Assembly: GCA_036927565.1 (NCBI GenBank) | Contig: JAYESD010000004.1 | Coordinates: 91,330,942-91,394,941 of the forward strand | Reading direction: 5' to 3' | DNA length: 64,000 nt | DNA from: Tuctoria greenei | Taxonomy: Eukaryota; Streptophyta; Magnoliopsida; Poales; Poaceae | Shown: positions 47,497 through 58,450 of the stretch, one piece after another | Position numbering within the stretch: the first letter of the stretch is position 1 | Layout of the letters: each line of letters starts with the position of its first letter | Notes under the pieces: model-generated | Told to the model about the DNA's origin: nothing | Databases searched by the model: none | The model's input: only the letters and a program-made list of their open reading frames with translations | Translations under genes and position numbers: made by a program

Positions 47497-50400
47497 GCAT
47501 ACTCATCCGGTGGATCAAAATGGGTGATTGACAGTGGATGCACTAATCATATGACCGGAGAGAGGAAGATGTTTGTAGAGTACAAGGAGAATGAAGATCC
47601 TAGTGAAGGAATCTTCTTTGGGGATAATAGCCAAGGGAAAATACTTGGCATCGGTAAAATTGTTATCTCCTCAAAACACACTCTTTCTAATGTGCTTCAT
47701 GTTGATTCACTTGATTACAACCTCTTGTCTATTTCTCAATTATGTGATAATGGTTATGATTGTCTTTTCACTAACAACGGTGTGACCGTCTCAAGAAGAT
47801 GCAACAACTCAATCGCCTTTAAGGGCGTACTCAAGGGAAAGCTTTACCTTGTGGATTTCTCCACGGATAAAGCCCAACTTGATACGTGCTTAATGGCGAA
47901 AACTAACATGGGATGGCTATGGCACCGAAGGCTAGCCCATGTTGGGATGAGAAACATGCAAAAACTTCTTAAGGGGGATCATATCCGTGGACTAAAAGAT
48001 GTTGTCTTTGAGAAAGATAGACCATGTAGCGCATGTCAAGCTGGAAAGCAAGTAGGAGCTCAACATCCGTCCAAGAACATCATGACAACCTCAAGACCAT
48101 TGTAGCTACTACACATGGACCTATTCGGACCGATCGCCTACATTAGCATTGGCGGTAACAAGTATGGTCTAGTTATTGTTGATGATTTTTATCGCTTCAC
48201 GTGGGTATTTTTCTTGCATGACAAAGGTGAAACCCAAGGAGTTCTCAAGAAGTTCTTGAGGAGAGCTCAAAACGAGTTCTCCTTAAGAATCAAGAAGATT
48301 AGGAGCGACAACGGGACGGAGTTCAAGAACACTCAAGTTGAAGACTTCTTGGATGAAGAAGGAATCAAGCATGAGTTCTCTGCTCCCTACTCCCCTCAAC
48401 AAAATGGAGTAGCGGAGAGGAAGAATAGAACTCTTATTGAGATGTCAAGGACGATGCTTGATGAGTACAAGACATCCGACCGGTTTTGGGCGGAAGCGGT
48501 TAACACCGCTTGCCATGCCATAAACCGGTTGTATCTTCATCGACTCTTGAAGAAGACCTCGTATGAACTCCTAACCGGTAACAAATCCAACATCTCATAC
48601 TTTCGTGTTTTTGGGAGCAAGTGCTATATTCTCAACAAGAAGCCTAGTAATTCGAAGTTCGCTTCGAAATCCGATGAAGGTTTCTTGCTTGGCTATGACT
48701 CAAACACCTACGCCTATCGTGTCTTCAACAAGTCCTCTGGGATTGTTGAAGTAGCACATGACGTAATGTTTGATGAGACTAATGGCTCTCAAGTGGAGCA
48801 AGTTGATATGTGTGTGCTAGATCAAGAGGAGACTCCACAAGAAGCACTTAGGAGAATGGCACTTGGAAATGTGCGACCACATGATCCAAATGATCTTCAA
48901 GCAAGCGAAGAAGATGCAAATCCCCCACATGAACAAGATCAAGATCCTCAAGATGAATCTCAACAAGGTCAAAATCAAGGAGGAGGCTTGGATCAAGGGG
49001 GAGATCAAGAAAATGATCAAGATGAAGACAATGATCGAGAAGCTCAACCACCACACCCAAGAGTTCATCAAAGCGTTCAACGGGACCATCCCGTTGACAA
49101 CATACTTGGAGACATCTCCAAGGGGGTAACTACTCGCTCACGTATGGCTAACTTTTGTGAACACTATTCCTTTGTTTCCTCTCTAGAGCCACAGAAAGTT
49201 GAAGAAGCTCTACAAGACCCGGATTGGGTAATGGCGATGCAAGAAGAGCTCAACAACTTCAAGAGGAACAAGGTGTGGGAACTCATGAGGAGACCAAATG
49301 CAAATGTTGTTGGAACCAAGTGGGTGTTCTGCAACAAACAAGATGAACACGGGGTGGTAACAAGAAACAAGGCAAGACTTGTAGCAAAAGGATACGCTCA
49401 AGTAGAAGGTTTGGATTTCGATGAAACCTTTGCTCCCGTAGCTAGGCTTGAATCTATTCGCATATTATTGGCTTTTGCTACTCACCATGATTTCAAGTAA
49501 TATCAAATGGATGTGAAAAGTGCATTCCTCAATGGTCCAATTAAGGAGGATGTGTATGTGGAGCAACCGCCCGGATTTGAAGATGAAGAGCATCCCGATC
49601 ACGTCTACAAGTTGTGTAAGGCTCTCTATGGCCTCAAACAAGCACCTAGAGCTTGGTATGAGTGCCTTAGGGATTTTCTCACTCAAAATGGTTTTAAGAT
49701 TGGGAAAGCCGATTATACTCTCTTCACTAAGCATTTTGATAATGACTTGTTTGTATGCCAAATTTATGTTGATGATATCATATTTGGTTCTACTAACAAG
49801 ACTTTTTGTGATGAGTTTTCCAAAATCATGACGGAGAGATTTGAGATGTCTATGATGGGGGAGTTGAAGTTTTTCCTAGGTTTCCAAGTAAAGCAACTCA
49901 AGGAAGGGACCTTCATATGCCAAACCAAGTACACTCATGACATTCTCAAGAAGTTTGGCATGGAGAAGGCGAAGCCCATCAAGACACCTATGGGAACAAA
50001 CGGGCATCTAGGACTAAACGAAGAAGGAGCGAGCGTGGACCAAAAGGTATACCGTTCTATGATTGGCTCTTTGCTTTATCTTTGTGCTTCTAGACCCGAC
50101 ATTATGCTTAGTGTGTGCATGTATGCTCGATTCCAAGCCACTCCAAAAGAGTGTCACTTGACAGCGGTTAAGAGGATCCTTAGGTATTTAGTTCACACTC
50201 ATAATCTAGGTCTTTGGTACCCTAAAGGATCCAAGTTTGATCTCGTTGGTTATTCCGATGCGGATTATGGGGGCTGTAGGGTAGATAGGAAGAGCACATC
50301 CGAGACATGCCAATTTCTTGGTAGGTCCTTGGTTGCGTGGTCTTCCAAGAAACAAAACTCCATTGCCCTTTCCACAGCCGAAGCGGAGTACGTTGCAGCC

Positions 50401-50718
50401 GGAAGTTGCTGTGCGCAGCTCCTTTGGATGCGACAAACTCTTAGGGATTATGGTTACAATCTGAGCCATATTCCTCTCCTATGTGACAATGAGAGTGCCA
50501 TCAAGATTGCTCACAACCCCGTCGAGCATTCTAGAACCAAACACATAGACATCCGTCACAATTTCCTGCGAGACCACTCTATCAAGGGAGATATCGTTAT
50601 CTCTCATGTTAGAAGTGAGAAGCAATTGGCGGATATCTTCACCAAACCCCTTGATGAGAGACGCTTTTTTGACCTAAGGAGTGAGCTAAATATCTTGGAT
50701 TATCGAAACATTGCTTGA
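47497..50718 (+). pseudogene. SIRE-B pol: protease-integrase-RT-RNase H, nearly intact
   Basis: Same frame as gag. Protease active site DSGCTNHMTG (47527-47556). Integrase zinc domain WHRRLAHVGM...CSACQAG (about 47920-48045), then MDLFGPI, SDNGTEFKN (about 48304) and NGVAERKNRTL (about 48407), giving the D,D,E triad. RT has GTKWVFCNKQDE (about 49313), VKSAFLNG (49513) and catalytic YVDD (49765-49776). RNase H has SDADYGG (about 50257), AEAEYVA (50377), CDNESA (50482) and RTKHIDI (50533). Pol ends at TGA 50716. Stops at 48103 (TAG, where SIRE-A keeps GAG) and 49498 (TAA, where SIRE-A has TTG) are the only visible lesions. Enzymatic residues all look present. Confidence 0.95.
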
Positions 50719-51364
50719 GTCGTGCACATCTGATTGCTACTAGTTTTCAACTTCAAAATGTTGTGTGTTTTTCGAAAATCTCATCTATTTTTCTTGAAAA
50801 CTATGTTCTAAACTTCTCTTTGGTGAAAATGATCATAGTTTGAGTGTTGGTTGCTTACTGATCATTTTTGTCAAAGATATTTGCAAAAACTTGTCCAAAA
50901 TGTCCATATATTCCTATCTTTTGTTCCCCAAGTGTTTGCACATTGCATACACTCAGGGGGAGTCGGACAAGTCTGACAAAAGTCAGACATGTCCGATGTG
51001 GGTTTTAAGTCTGCAGAGAGAGCTCGGACTTGTCTGAAGTCAAATTCGGACATGTCCGACGTGGGAAGTCTGAACCCCTTCAGGAGGCCGACAGTTTCCT
51101 TTCCTTCTCTCTCTCCTCACTTCAAACCCTAATCTCCATCTCTCTCAAACCTCCCAAGGCGATTCACATTGCTTTTGAGGCTCTTGTGAGGAGTTCTTGA
51201 GGGAAAATCTCCCTCAAGGGTGGAGGATTCACATCCACTTCGGAGTTCTTCAATCTTTTCTCCATCCGAAGGTATTTTTTTCTCATCTTTCCTCTCATTT
51301 CTAAATCTAGCGGTACCTCGCCTCGGAGACACCGGCTAGGTCTTGCTGCTACGCCCCGTACCTG
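50719..51364 (+). other. SIRE-B spacer between pol and third ORF
   Basis: Contains GGACAAGTC/GACATGTCCGA palindromes at 50963-51000 and 51024-51062, then pyrimidine-rich sequence with a possible short intron-like GTATTT...AAATCTAG (51270-51311). Compared with SIRE-A, most of the N-terminal two thirds of the third ORF is missing here. Confidence 0.55.
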
Positions 51365-51892
51365 ATGAAGCTAATTGAGACGATGTTCGGGAAGAAGTTT
51401 GTGAAGGATGTGCCTCATAGGCGCCTCGTGCCTCAGAAGCCTTCCAAGCTTCACCGCCCGATTCGAGCAGCTGCACCGGCACCGGCACCAACAGAGGGAG
51501 GACCCAGCTCCTCGAGAAAGAAGTCTGCTCAGCCTCCCAACTCATCCTCCGTGCCCCAGCAGCAGCCGTCTTGCTCCTCAGGACTGCTCAAGATCCTGAA
51601 GTCGATCTTCACCGTCTGCCGGTCGACTCAACGCTTGGCAAAGAGGAACCAGAGGGACCTCGCAGCCATCAGGGAGCACCTCCAGCTTCCTCCAGTCGAC
51701 GACGCCAGCTCAGGCGAGGAGCCACCGGAGTTTCCGGAGCTCACCGAGGCGGAGATGGCGTTCTTCACCGGCACCAACGCCTCTTCCTCAGCACCTCCTG
51801 CAGCTCATGGTGACTCCGGCAAGGAGAGCAACTACGAGGAGGAGAGCGACGACGACAATGACAGCGACGATGACGAGGGCGACACCGAGTAG
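51365..51892 (+). CDS. SIRE-B third ORF, C-terminal remnant with acidic tail
   Basis: A 175-codon open frame of unknown function, kept open while gag-pol has stops. It starts within a segment homologous to SIRE-A at about 54560-54600 (KFVKDVPHRRLVPQ versus FAKDVKHRALHP). A Pro/Ser/Ala-rich linker (about residues 35-70) follows, then LLKILKSIFTVC (about residues 75-86; SIRE-A has LKFLKSIFTSC). A charged helix, FPELTEAEMAFFTG and a long Asp/Glu/Ser tail (about residues 150-175) complete it. Codons are GC-rich compared with gag-pol. The start ATG is the first in the conserved block; translation of this remnant alone is uncertain. No membrane segment is visible. Confidence 0.6.
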   Translation: MKLIETMFGKKFVKDVPHRRLVPQKPSKLHRPIRAAAPAPAPTEGGPSSSRKKSAQPPNSSSVPQQQPSCSSGLLKILKSIFTVCRSTQRLAKRNQRDLAAIREHLQLPPVDDASSGEEPPEFPELTEAEMAFFTGTNASSSAPPAAHGDSGKESNYEEESDDDNDSDDDEGDTE

Positions 51893-51938
51893 ACTAGGTC
51901 TTAGTGTCCACTTTTCTCCATTTTTGTGCCTTGATGCC

Positions 51939-51950
51939 AAAGGGGGAGAA
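51939..51950 (+). other. Second (internal) polypurine tract, SIRE-B
   Basis: AAAGGGGGAGAA about 360 bases before the terminal tract; SIRE-A has the same arrangement at 57984-57996. It may act as a second plus-strand priming site. Confidence 0.5.
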
Positions 51951-52294
51951 GTATTAGTCTCTAGTGCTTTTTCTTGGACATGGACATGTATCTAGTCATA
52001 TTTTCTATCATGGTGTGTCTTGTACTTATTTGTTACTCGTTTATGGCTGTTAATGCTTAATGATGTTTATTGATGCCTTTTGATGATCATTATGATGCTT
52101 CATTGATCTCGTGTGCATTTCTTCATATTTATCACGTTGTTGCACACACACGAGCATATAGGCACCCCACGACGATTGAGTGTATATGAGTTGTTTTTAT
52201 TGTTATTCCAAAAGCTCATATACACTTGAGACTCAAAACTTCTATCAAATCTTATTTTTTTGTCGAAGACTTTAGTTGGTTGTCATCAATTACC
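51951..52294 (+). other. Untranslated spacer between the two polypurine tracts, SIRE-B
   Basis: Nothing coding seen. CACACGAGCATATAGGCACCCC near 52146 has a counterpart in SIRE-A near 58250, so this 3' region is conserved between the two copies. Confidence 0.5.
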
Positions 52295-52308
52295 AAAAAG
52301 GGGGAGAT
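52295..52308 (+). other. SIRE-B terminal polypurine tract
   Basis: AAAAAGGGGGAGAT immediately before the 3' LTR start TGTAAGTGC. Confidence 0.9.
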
Positions 52309-53782
52309 TGTAAGTGCATATAGGTCCCTTGTGGGTTTTGGTGGATTGATGATGAACCATTAAAGTGCTGATGAACTTGGTTGAGCATCAGCGCAGATCC
52401 GAAGTACGGAATGGAGCTTTGAAGAAAGACGGCAAAAGGAGAAAAGTTGTGGCAAAGAAGAATAGAAATAGGGTTTTCTATTTTCTCCTTGAGTCGTAGG
52501 AAAAACCGTACTATTAAGAGGGACACGACGCGTAGACACTTAGTGAGTCATTCGGGTGCTCAACCCCTTAGTAGAAGATTTTAGTAGGGCCTTTGTGGCT
52601 TGGGCAGACTTGTCTGACTTGTGGTGTCAGACATGTCCGAATTCCCTCTGTTGGAATTCGGACATGTCCGAATCTGTAAGTCAGACATGTCCGAATTAGC
52701 ACTTGAAGGGTTCCAGTGAGAGTTCCAGTGAAGTTTCGGACTTGTCCGAACCTGGGGGTCGGACATGTCCGAGATGGATCTGTTCCCAAGGACTAAGGAA
52801 AATTTTCTAAGTCCCAGAGAGTCAGACTTGTCCGAGTTCTATCTGCAGAATTTCAGACAAGTCCGAGATTGTATGTCAGACATGTCTGAAGTGGTTTTGG
52901 TCAGACAAGTCTGAAGTGAAAGGCCTGACCTTTGAGGTCAGACATGTCCGACTCTGTGTCAGACATGTCCGACGTGGGCTGTGTCAAACGGCTCTAATGA
53001 CTTTTTGGAGTATAAATAGTGGGTGGTTTCGACCCACCAACTATGCCTAACACCCCAGAATAGTTCTGAACGCCCATTTGAACTCAAGAACCTCTCTCCA
53101 CTTGTTCTTCACCTCTAGAGCCCAAATTCGAATTTTTGGGAGAGTGAAGAGTGCTTTGTGAGGATTGGGAGAAATGGTTTGTTGAGGGGTTGAGCAACGT
53201 GTGATTCGCTAAGTTTCTTTGTGATTGTGTGTTTGTTGCTCTTGGGGTTCTCCCCTAGACGGCTAGGCGTCGCCCCACGATTTCTTTGTGATCTCTTGTA
53301 ATCGGGGAGTTTGTAACAATCTTTGTGATAGTGGAAGATCGGGAGTTGGCCCTTGTGGCAAACTCGTGAGGGAAAGGCTAGAGAAGGCCTGGTCCCTTGT
53401 GGACTCCTCAACGGGGATGTAGGATTCTTTGTGGTTCCGAACCTTGGGATAAAATCGTTTGTTTCTTGTTGTTCTTCATTCTCGCAAGTTTTGATTCTAT
53501 TGTTTTTCCGCGTGCTATCTCTCCCTCAGTTTTCTTTCTACTCCATACTTCGTGTAGAACTGCTAGGGATCGATATCTCTCACTAGATCGCTTAAAAATT
53601 GGATTTTTGGTCTGATCGTGAAGGTAATCTCGGACTTATCCGACCCAGGTCAGACTTGTCCGACTTAGGTCAGACAAGTCCGACTAGAAGTCAGACAATT
53701 CCGACGTCTCTGTTTTCATAACTCTGAATTACATTTAAATTATCGATTATCGCCTATTCACCCCCCTCTAGGTCGCCTTTCA
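52309..53782 (+). repeat. SIRE-B 3' LTR
   Basis: Near-identical to 43692-45166, ending CGCCTTTCA before GTCAT. TATAAAT at 53011-53017. Most differences from the 5' LTR are C/T or G/A transitions, as expected of old cytosine methylation. Confidence 0.95.
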
Positions 53783-55050
53783 GTCATGACTCCTCCTGTG
53801 CATGAACTTAACCGACAATCCAAACTGGGAAGCAATGTGTTCAAAGGACAAGGATCTGATAAAGCAAGAAGGCTCAGGATGAAGGATCCCTACAAGTACG
53901 AGAAAGCAACAGCAGATCCTCGTTTATGGTGTGACTTCATTGTGATTATTATCACCTAGTCTACTTATCCAAGAAAACTCCAGTGACGGATGCTCAATGG
54001 GTAGATTAGGCCTATATGGAAAAGAAGGATCATCAAGCCTTCAATGAAATAATCAGAGCTGTTGAGCACCATGGACTCAAAAAGTTGCTTGAGTTCGGAT
54101 ACAACTGGAACGCAGAAGTGGTGGCTCAATTATACTCCACTTGCTACTTCTCCACCTTTGGAGATAGGAAGATTACTTGGTTGAGTAATGGAGTCAAATA
54201 TTTTGTGCTCTATGATGAGTTTGCTAGAATTCTCGGACTTGAAAAGTTCTAGAACTATGAGCTGACCATTCACAACCTCAAGGCTCTAGTTTGGGGGAGA
54301 TGGAATTAATGTACGAGGTCGACTTCTACAATCCTCCAACCACCAAGATTATTTGCCCCTTCTTTAGTGTGCTTAATTGGATCTTGAGAAAAACTGTAGC
54401 ACCTAAGGATGGGGACGCAGGCATGATCCAAGGGAACTTGAGGCACTTGATGAAGTTGATAGTTGAAGATGAGAAGTTCAATGTTTTTGACTATATCTAC
54501 AATGACATCTTCAACATATCACACACTCCCAACTGCTCTTGTGGATATGCCTCTTTCACCATGTGCTAGATTGAGAAGGTCTCAGGCTTGGAGTTTGCAA
54601 AGGACGTAAAGCATAGAGCTCTGCACCCTCACATTCCTCCTCCTGCGCCAAAGATTGGCGGTGCTTTGTGGAGAGGTACCTCTTTTGTGTTTTCTCCTCC
54701 TCAAGCTCCCGCCGCTTCCTCCTCCTCCGGCGACCTAGTGAGTGCTACATTGAAGTTTCTCAAGTCTATCTTCACCTCATGTTGAAAAGCAGGTGAAGGC
54801 TCACAAAACTGCAAAGAAGCACGACAAGTACCTTCGCAAGCTTTGCGAAAAAGCGGACATTCCTATGTCCCCGGAGGCCTCCAAGGATGAAGACATCACG
54901 CCATTTCCAGATCTCTCGGAGGCGGAGGCTTCCCTCTTTGGTGGTTGGGGTGGTCCCTCTAGTGCTGCTCCTGCTGTTGAGGAGGTCATCGATGATGATG
55001 ATGTTGATTATGATGAAGACGACAATGCTCAAGATGATGAGGAAACGGAG
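53783..55050 (+). pseudogene. SIRE-A third ORF, central and C-terminal part
   Basis: Continuation of 43264-43691 after SIRE-B. The central region (about 54016-54250) reads GLKKLLEFGYNWNAEVVAQL, then a TWLSNGVKYFVLYDEFARIL block. That pattern recalls the Pfam 'putative plant transposon protein' domain (Transposase_32 type), from memory. Further parts are NLRHLMKLIVEDEKFNVFDY (about 54440-54500), a Pro-rich linker, LKFLKSIFTSC (about 54750-54783), a basic helix and an Asp-rich tail (54985-55050). Frames shift near 53950, 54270 and 54785, with stops near 54003, 54250 and 54567. The tail is interrupted by the solo LTR. Confidence 0.6.
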
Positions 55051-57878
55051 TGTGACACCCGGTTCCGAAAATGAACCAAGTGAACGCATATGTGTGCCCA
55101 GGATGTTCAACACACATACACGAGTGCATTCACAAAAGAGTATACAGAAAATTACCACAGAACAAGATTAATTAACCAAATTTTATTATACAACCCATAT
55201 TATCCTCGAATACAAGTTCTAATAAATATTAATGGCAAGTTCAACTAATGCAGTGGAAATAAACTAAATAAGCAAACTAAACAGCTAGGCAGCATAAGCG
55301 ATAGGGTAGCGCAGCTCCAATCAACACCACAGGCAAAGCTGACGGTAGACATGGCCTAGAACTCCACATTATCACCATTAAACTCCCAATCTTGACCTGC
55401 AACTTTTGGGGGCGGGGGGGGGGGGGGGGGGGGTTTGCAAGAGTAAGTACATGTCGTACTCAGCAAGTGTGGAAAGTATGACATGTGGCTGATTCAAATG
55501 ACGAATATAATAATGGTTAAGTACTGAAAAGTACATTAAAACATTTGAAAAGCAATATATTACATGTATAAGAAATAAACCCATCATAATCCATGTAGTT
55601 GTCATAATACCAGTACATACTCCATATTCATCATCATATACCAATATCCATATTCAATACCAGATTTCAATTCATAACCATCCATAACCATAATACCAAC
55701 CATAACCATTCAAAAATCCCAATTTTCCTCTAATCATGTGAGGGTCCTGATTGCTCATAACCGGGAGCACAGCTATCATGATAGGTTTAGACACACTCTG
55801 TAGAGGTTGTATCGCTTTACCCACGTGTTTGTGATTTTATCACCTTTCGATGACTATAGAATCTCAATTATGTCGTCTCACACTTCCGTAGGTGTGTGGC
55901 CAAGAGATCACAAAATAGCTTTTATAAAGGGATTAATAGCCTATTTAGACCCCACTGAGGTTTCACCGGTGGCGATGTCTCCAACTGAGCACATCTTCAA
56001 CCAAGGGACCCCTCTTGAGCCATTCGGATCCCAGGGTAGTCCCACCAATCATCAACGAACCCAATCCGACTACCCCTTCCCCAAGCATCCTTAATGGTCC
56101 AAATAGCACTGGCAAAGCCCTAATTAATCAGCTACGCCGCACCCATACTTGGCCTCGTGGTGGCACTGTAGATCCTGGATGGTCGCTTGATGAACCGGTC
56201 CTTATATCTAAAGCAAGCAGAACCACCATAACATCCAACCCATCCATGTACCAGGCTTGCTTAGATCACCCATTACCATATTAGATTTAACCAGTTCATC
56301 TCAACCACGATCTCATTAATGCATAATAAAATTAAGTATTGTAGTTGTCCTTCAATCCCAATTAATTAAGCGAAGTAAAAAAGTAAAAACCCCATCCCGA
56401 CTCTCTACCATATATTCCAGGTGACAAGGGTGGTTAAGAAAAGCTAATAAACTTCCTATCATAGGATTCCCATCAAATTGATACAAGCATGCAGTTTTGC
56501 AAACAAAACATTTATTGTCAAAACAGGATCAATATGCTTCAAGGACACTTGCCTTGCTCTTCTCGTTGATTAGGATCAAAGCCTTCAAACGCTTGGTGTT
56601 AGAGATCCTCTGCGGCACTCTCTAGCGCAAATCCGTCTAATCCGCACAATAAACATACAAGACAATAAACACAATCAAAGAGTGCACAAATATTAGTCAA
56701 GATGAAATGACATGCATGATTAATGCAAATGCAAGATAGAACTTGTTAATAGATTGCTTTTAAATGATCACTATCTAGTTCTAATAGATTTTAACAAGTT
56801 TATACAAGTTTCGATTTGATTAGATCTACTTTTAGAATCAATTCAACACAATTTAACTAGGAAAATCGGACTAGTCTGCAGATGACTGAACTAGTCTGCA
56901 CTTCGCAGAACTAGCGAACTAGGGTTTTCTAGATCGACGTGAATTTGGAGATTAGGGGTCGAATTCACATAAGGAAAAGGAAATAGAAGGTATACCAGGT
57001 GTTTAGGACTCCAATGAATCAAGAAACTTGGAGGCAACACTTGGATCTTGGCGATCAAGGGTTGATGATGGACTTGGAGACGAATTGGTGATGAAGAATG
57101 AAAGCTTGGTGGAGATCTTGATGCTCTTTCGTTTCCTCCTCTTCTTCTCCTCGCTTGGGATCTCCTCCTCCCTCCTTGATGGTGGCTCTCCACAAACTAG
57201 GGTTTGGGTGGGGTGGAAAAGTGGCAAATAGATGTCAAGCTAAGGGGTGGAGTTGTTTATATAGAGGTGGAGGCTAGGGTTAGATGGATTTCGAGTTTGA
57301 GAAGAGTAGAGGCCGGTTTAGAGTCCCACGTGGGCTCTAAAAGAGTTAGGCACGACGTCCCTAGGCCCACATAACATGAAACCCAAGAAACAAGTCATAA
57401 AACAAAAGATCAACACGGAGTCGCGAAATATCAGACAAGTCCGAAAAGGACTGGACTAGTCCGAAGTTAGTCAGAAAGAAGTCAGCAAGTCTGGCCAAAA
57501 ATCAGACAAGTCCGACTTTAGTCAGAGAGGAAAATGGACAATTCCGCTGGAACACCGGACTAGTCCAAAAAAGTCTAGGGACTTAGCAAATTTTCAAGGA
57601 TCCTCGGAATATCAGACTAGTATGCACAAAATTGGACAAGTCCGAAAATGTCCAAAGGCAAAATCAGACTAGTCCGCAGCAAAAACGGACAAGTCTGATT
57701 TTAGTCAGAGAGAAATCGGACTAGTCCACACCAAAATCTTACTAGTCCGCACTTTTCAGCATTTTAAGTGTGGTTTTGTTACAAATCAATTTTAAACTCG
57801 TTCCTCTTTATGTGGGTTAATGTCAAACATGTATATGAATGTATGTAGGGCATGATGCATGAAAATGAGGGTGTTACA
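55051..57878 (-). repeat. Solo LTR of the Ty3 family seen at 1408 (2.83 kb, minus)
   Basis: In minus orientation it starts TGTAACACCC and ends GGGTGTCACA. Flanks are CGGAG (55046-55050) and CGAAG (57879-57883), a 5-bp target duplication with one change. No internal sequence remains, so it is a solo LTR. A minus TATATAAA lies at 57256-57263. GGACTAGTCC-type palindromes cluster at 57430-57760 (U3 side). A 20-base G run lies at 55414-55433. Confidence 0.9.
55408..55433. repeat. Poly-G tract (G5-C-G20)
   Basis: An uninterrupted run of 20 G after GGGGGC, inside the solo LTR. The related LTR at 1408-4161 has no such run at the corresponding place (about 3840). Confidence 0.9.
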
Positions 57879-57883
57879 CGAAG

Positions 57884-57983
57884 AGTGACCCAGGCCATGG
57901 AGGGCGAGCGAGAGCGACGATGAGTAGTTTTAGGCTCTCTCTCTCTTCTCACTTACTCTTTTTCCTTTTTGCTGTCTTGATGC
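57884..57983 (+). pseudogene. Tail of SIRE-A third ORF and 3' flank
   Basis: After the solo LTR the acidic tail resumes: one frame ends AGC GAG AGC GAC GAT GAG TAG (Ser/Glu/Asp-rich end) at about 57906-57926. This resembles the acidic end of the SIRE-B ORF. A one-base shift relative to the upstream tail is needed. Confidence 0.5.
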
Positions 57984-57996
57984 CAAAGGGGGAGAG
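57984..57996 (+). other. Second polypurine tract, SIRE-A
   Basis: CAAAGGGGGAGAG after TTGATGC, in the same sequence context as 51939-51950 in SIRE-B. Confidence 0.5.
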
Positions 57997-58436
57997 ATTG
58001 AGGGGGAATATTAGATCCATGGAATATGATATATTTTGGAAATCTGGGTTGTAATGTTAACTTTTGCTACTCGTTCTCATTTTGGTTTGTAATGACATTA
58101 TCACTATGCTATCATTCTATGTTATGTGAATTTTATTGGCTATTTTTTTCATGTTGGTTCTATTGAATTCTAGTCAAATATGTGTGATGATGCTAAATTA
58201 AAATTTGAGATGCATACTTCACTCCACTTTTCACATTTCAATACTTGCATCACACGTAGGCACCCCACCATAATGCACAAATGTATAAGCCTCCCAACAT
58301 CATTCTTGTGCATCTAACTTATTGTAAATCATCTATGCACACATTTAGGGGGAGCTCCTTATACACGTGTGTGTTATCAAAATCATCTCAACTTTATTTT
58401 TTATTGAAAACCTCAACGTGTTGTCGTCAAATCACC
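57997..58436 (+). other. SIRE-A untranslated 3' spacer
   Basis: No coding sequence supported. CACACGTAGGCACCCCACC near 58251 matches the equivalent spacer in SIRE-B near 52150. Confidence 0.45.
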
Positions 58437-58450
58437 AAAATGGGGGAGAT
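58437..58450 (+). other. SIRE-A terminal polypurine tract
   Basis: AAAATGGGGGAGAT directly before the LTR start TGAAGGTGCATC. Confidence 0.85.

Larger units (their letters stand above)
43692..53782 (+). mobile_element. SIRE-B: complete Ty1/copia SIRE/Maximus-type element, 10.1 kb
   Basis: Two LTRs of about 1475 bp, primer site, gag-pol, a shortened third ORF and a polypurine tract, flanked by perfect GTCAT duplications at 43687-43691 and 53783-53787. It inserted into the third ORF of SIRE-A. A hand comparison of the LTRs finds about 40-45 differences (roughly 3 percent), so insertion is relatively recent but not new. Four stops and one frameshift prevent simple expression of gag-pol. Confidence 0.95.
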
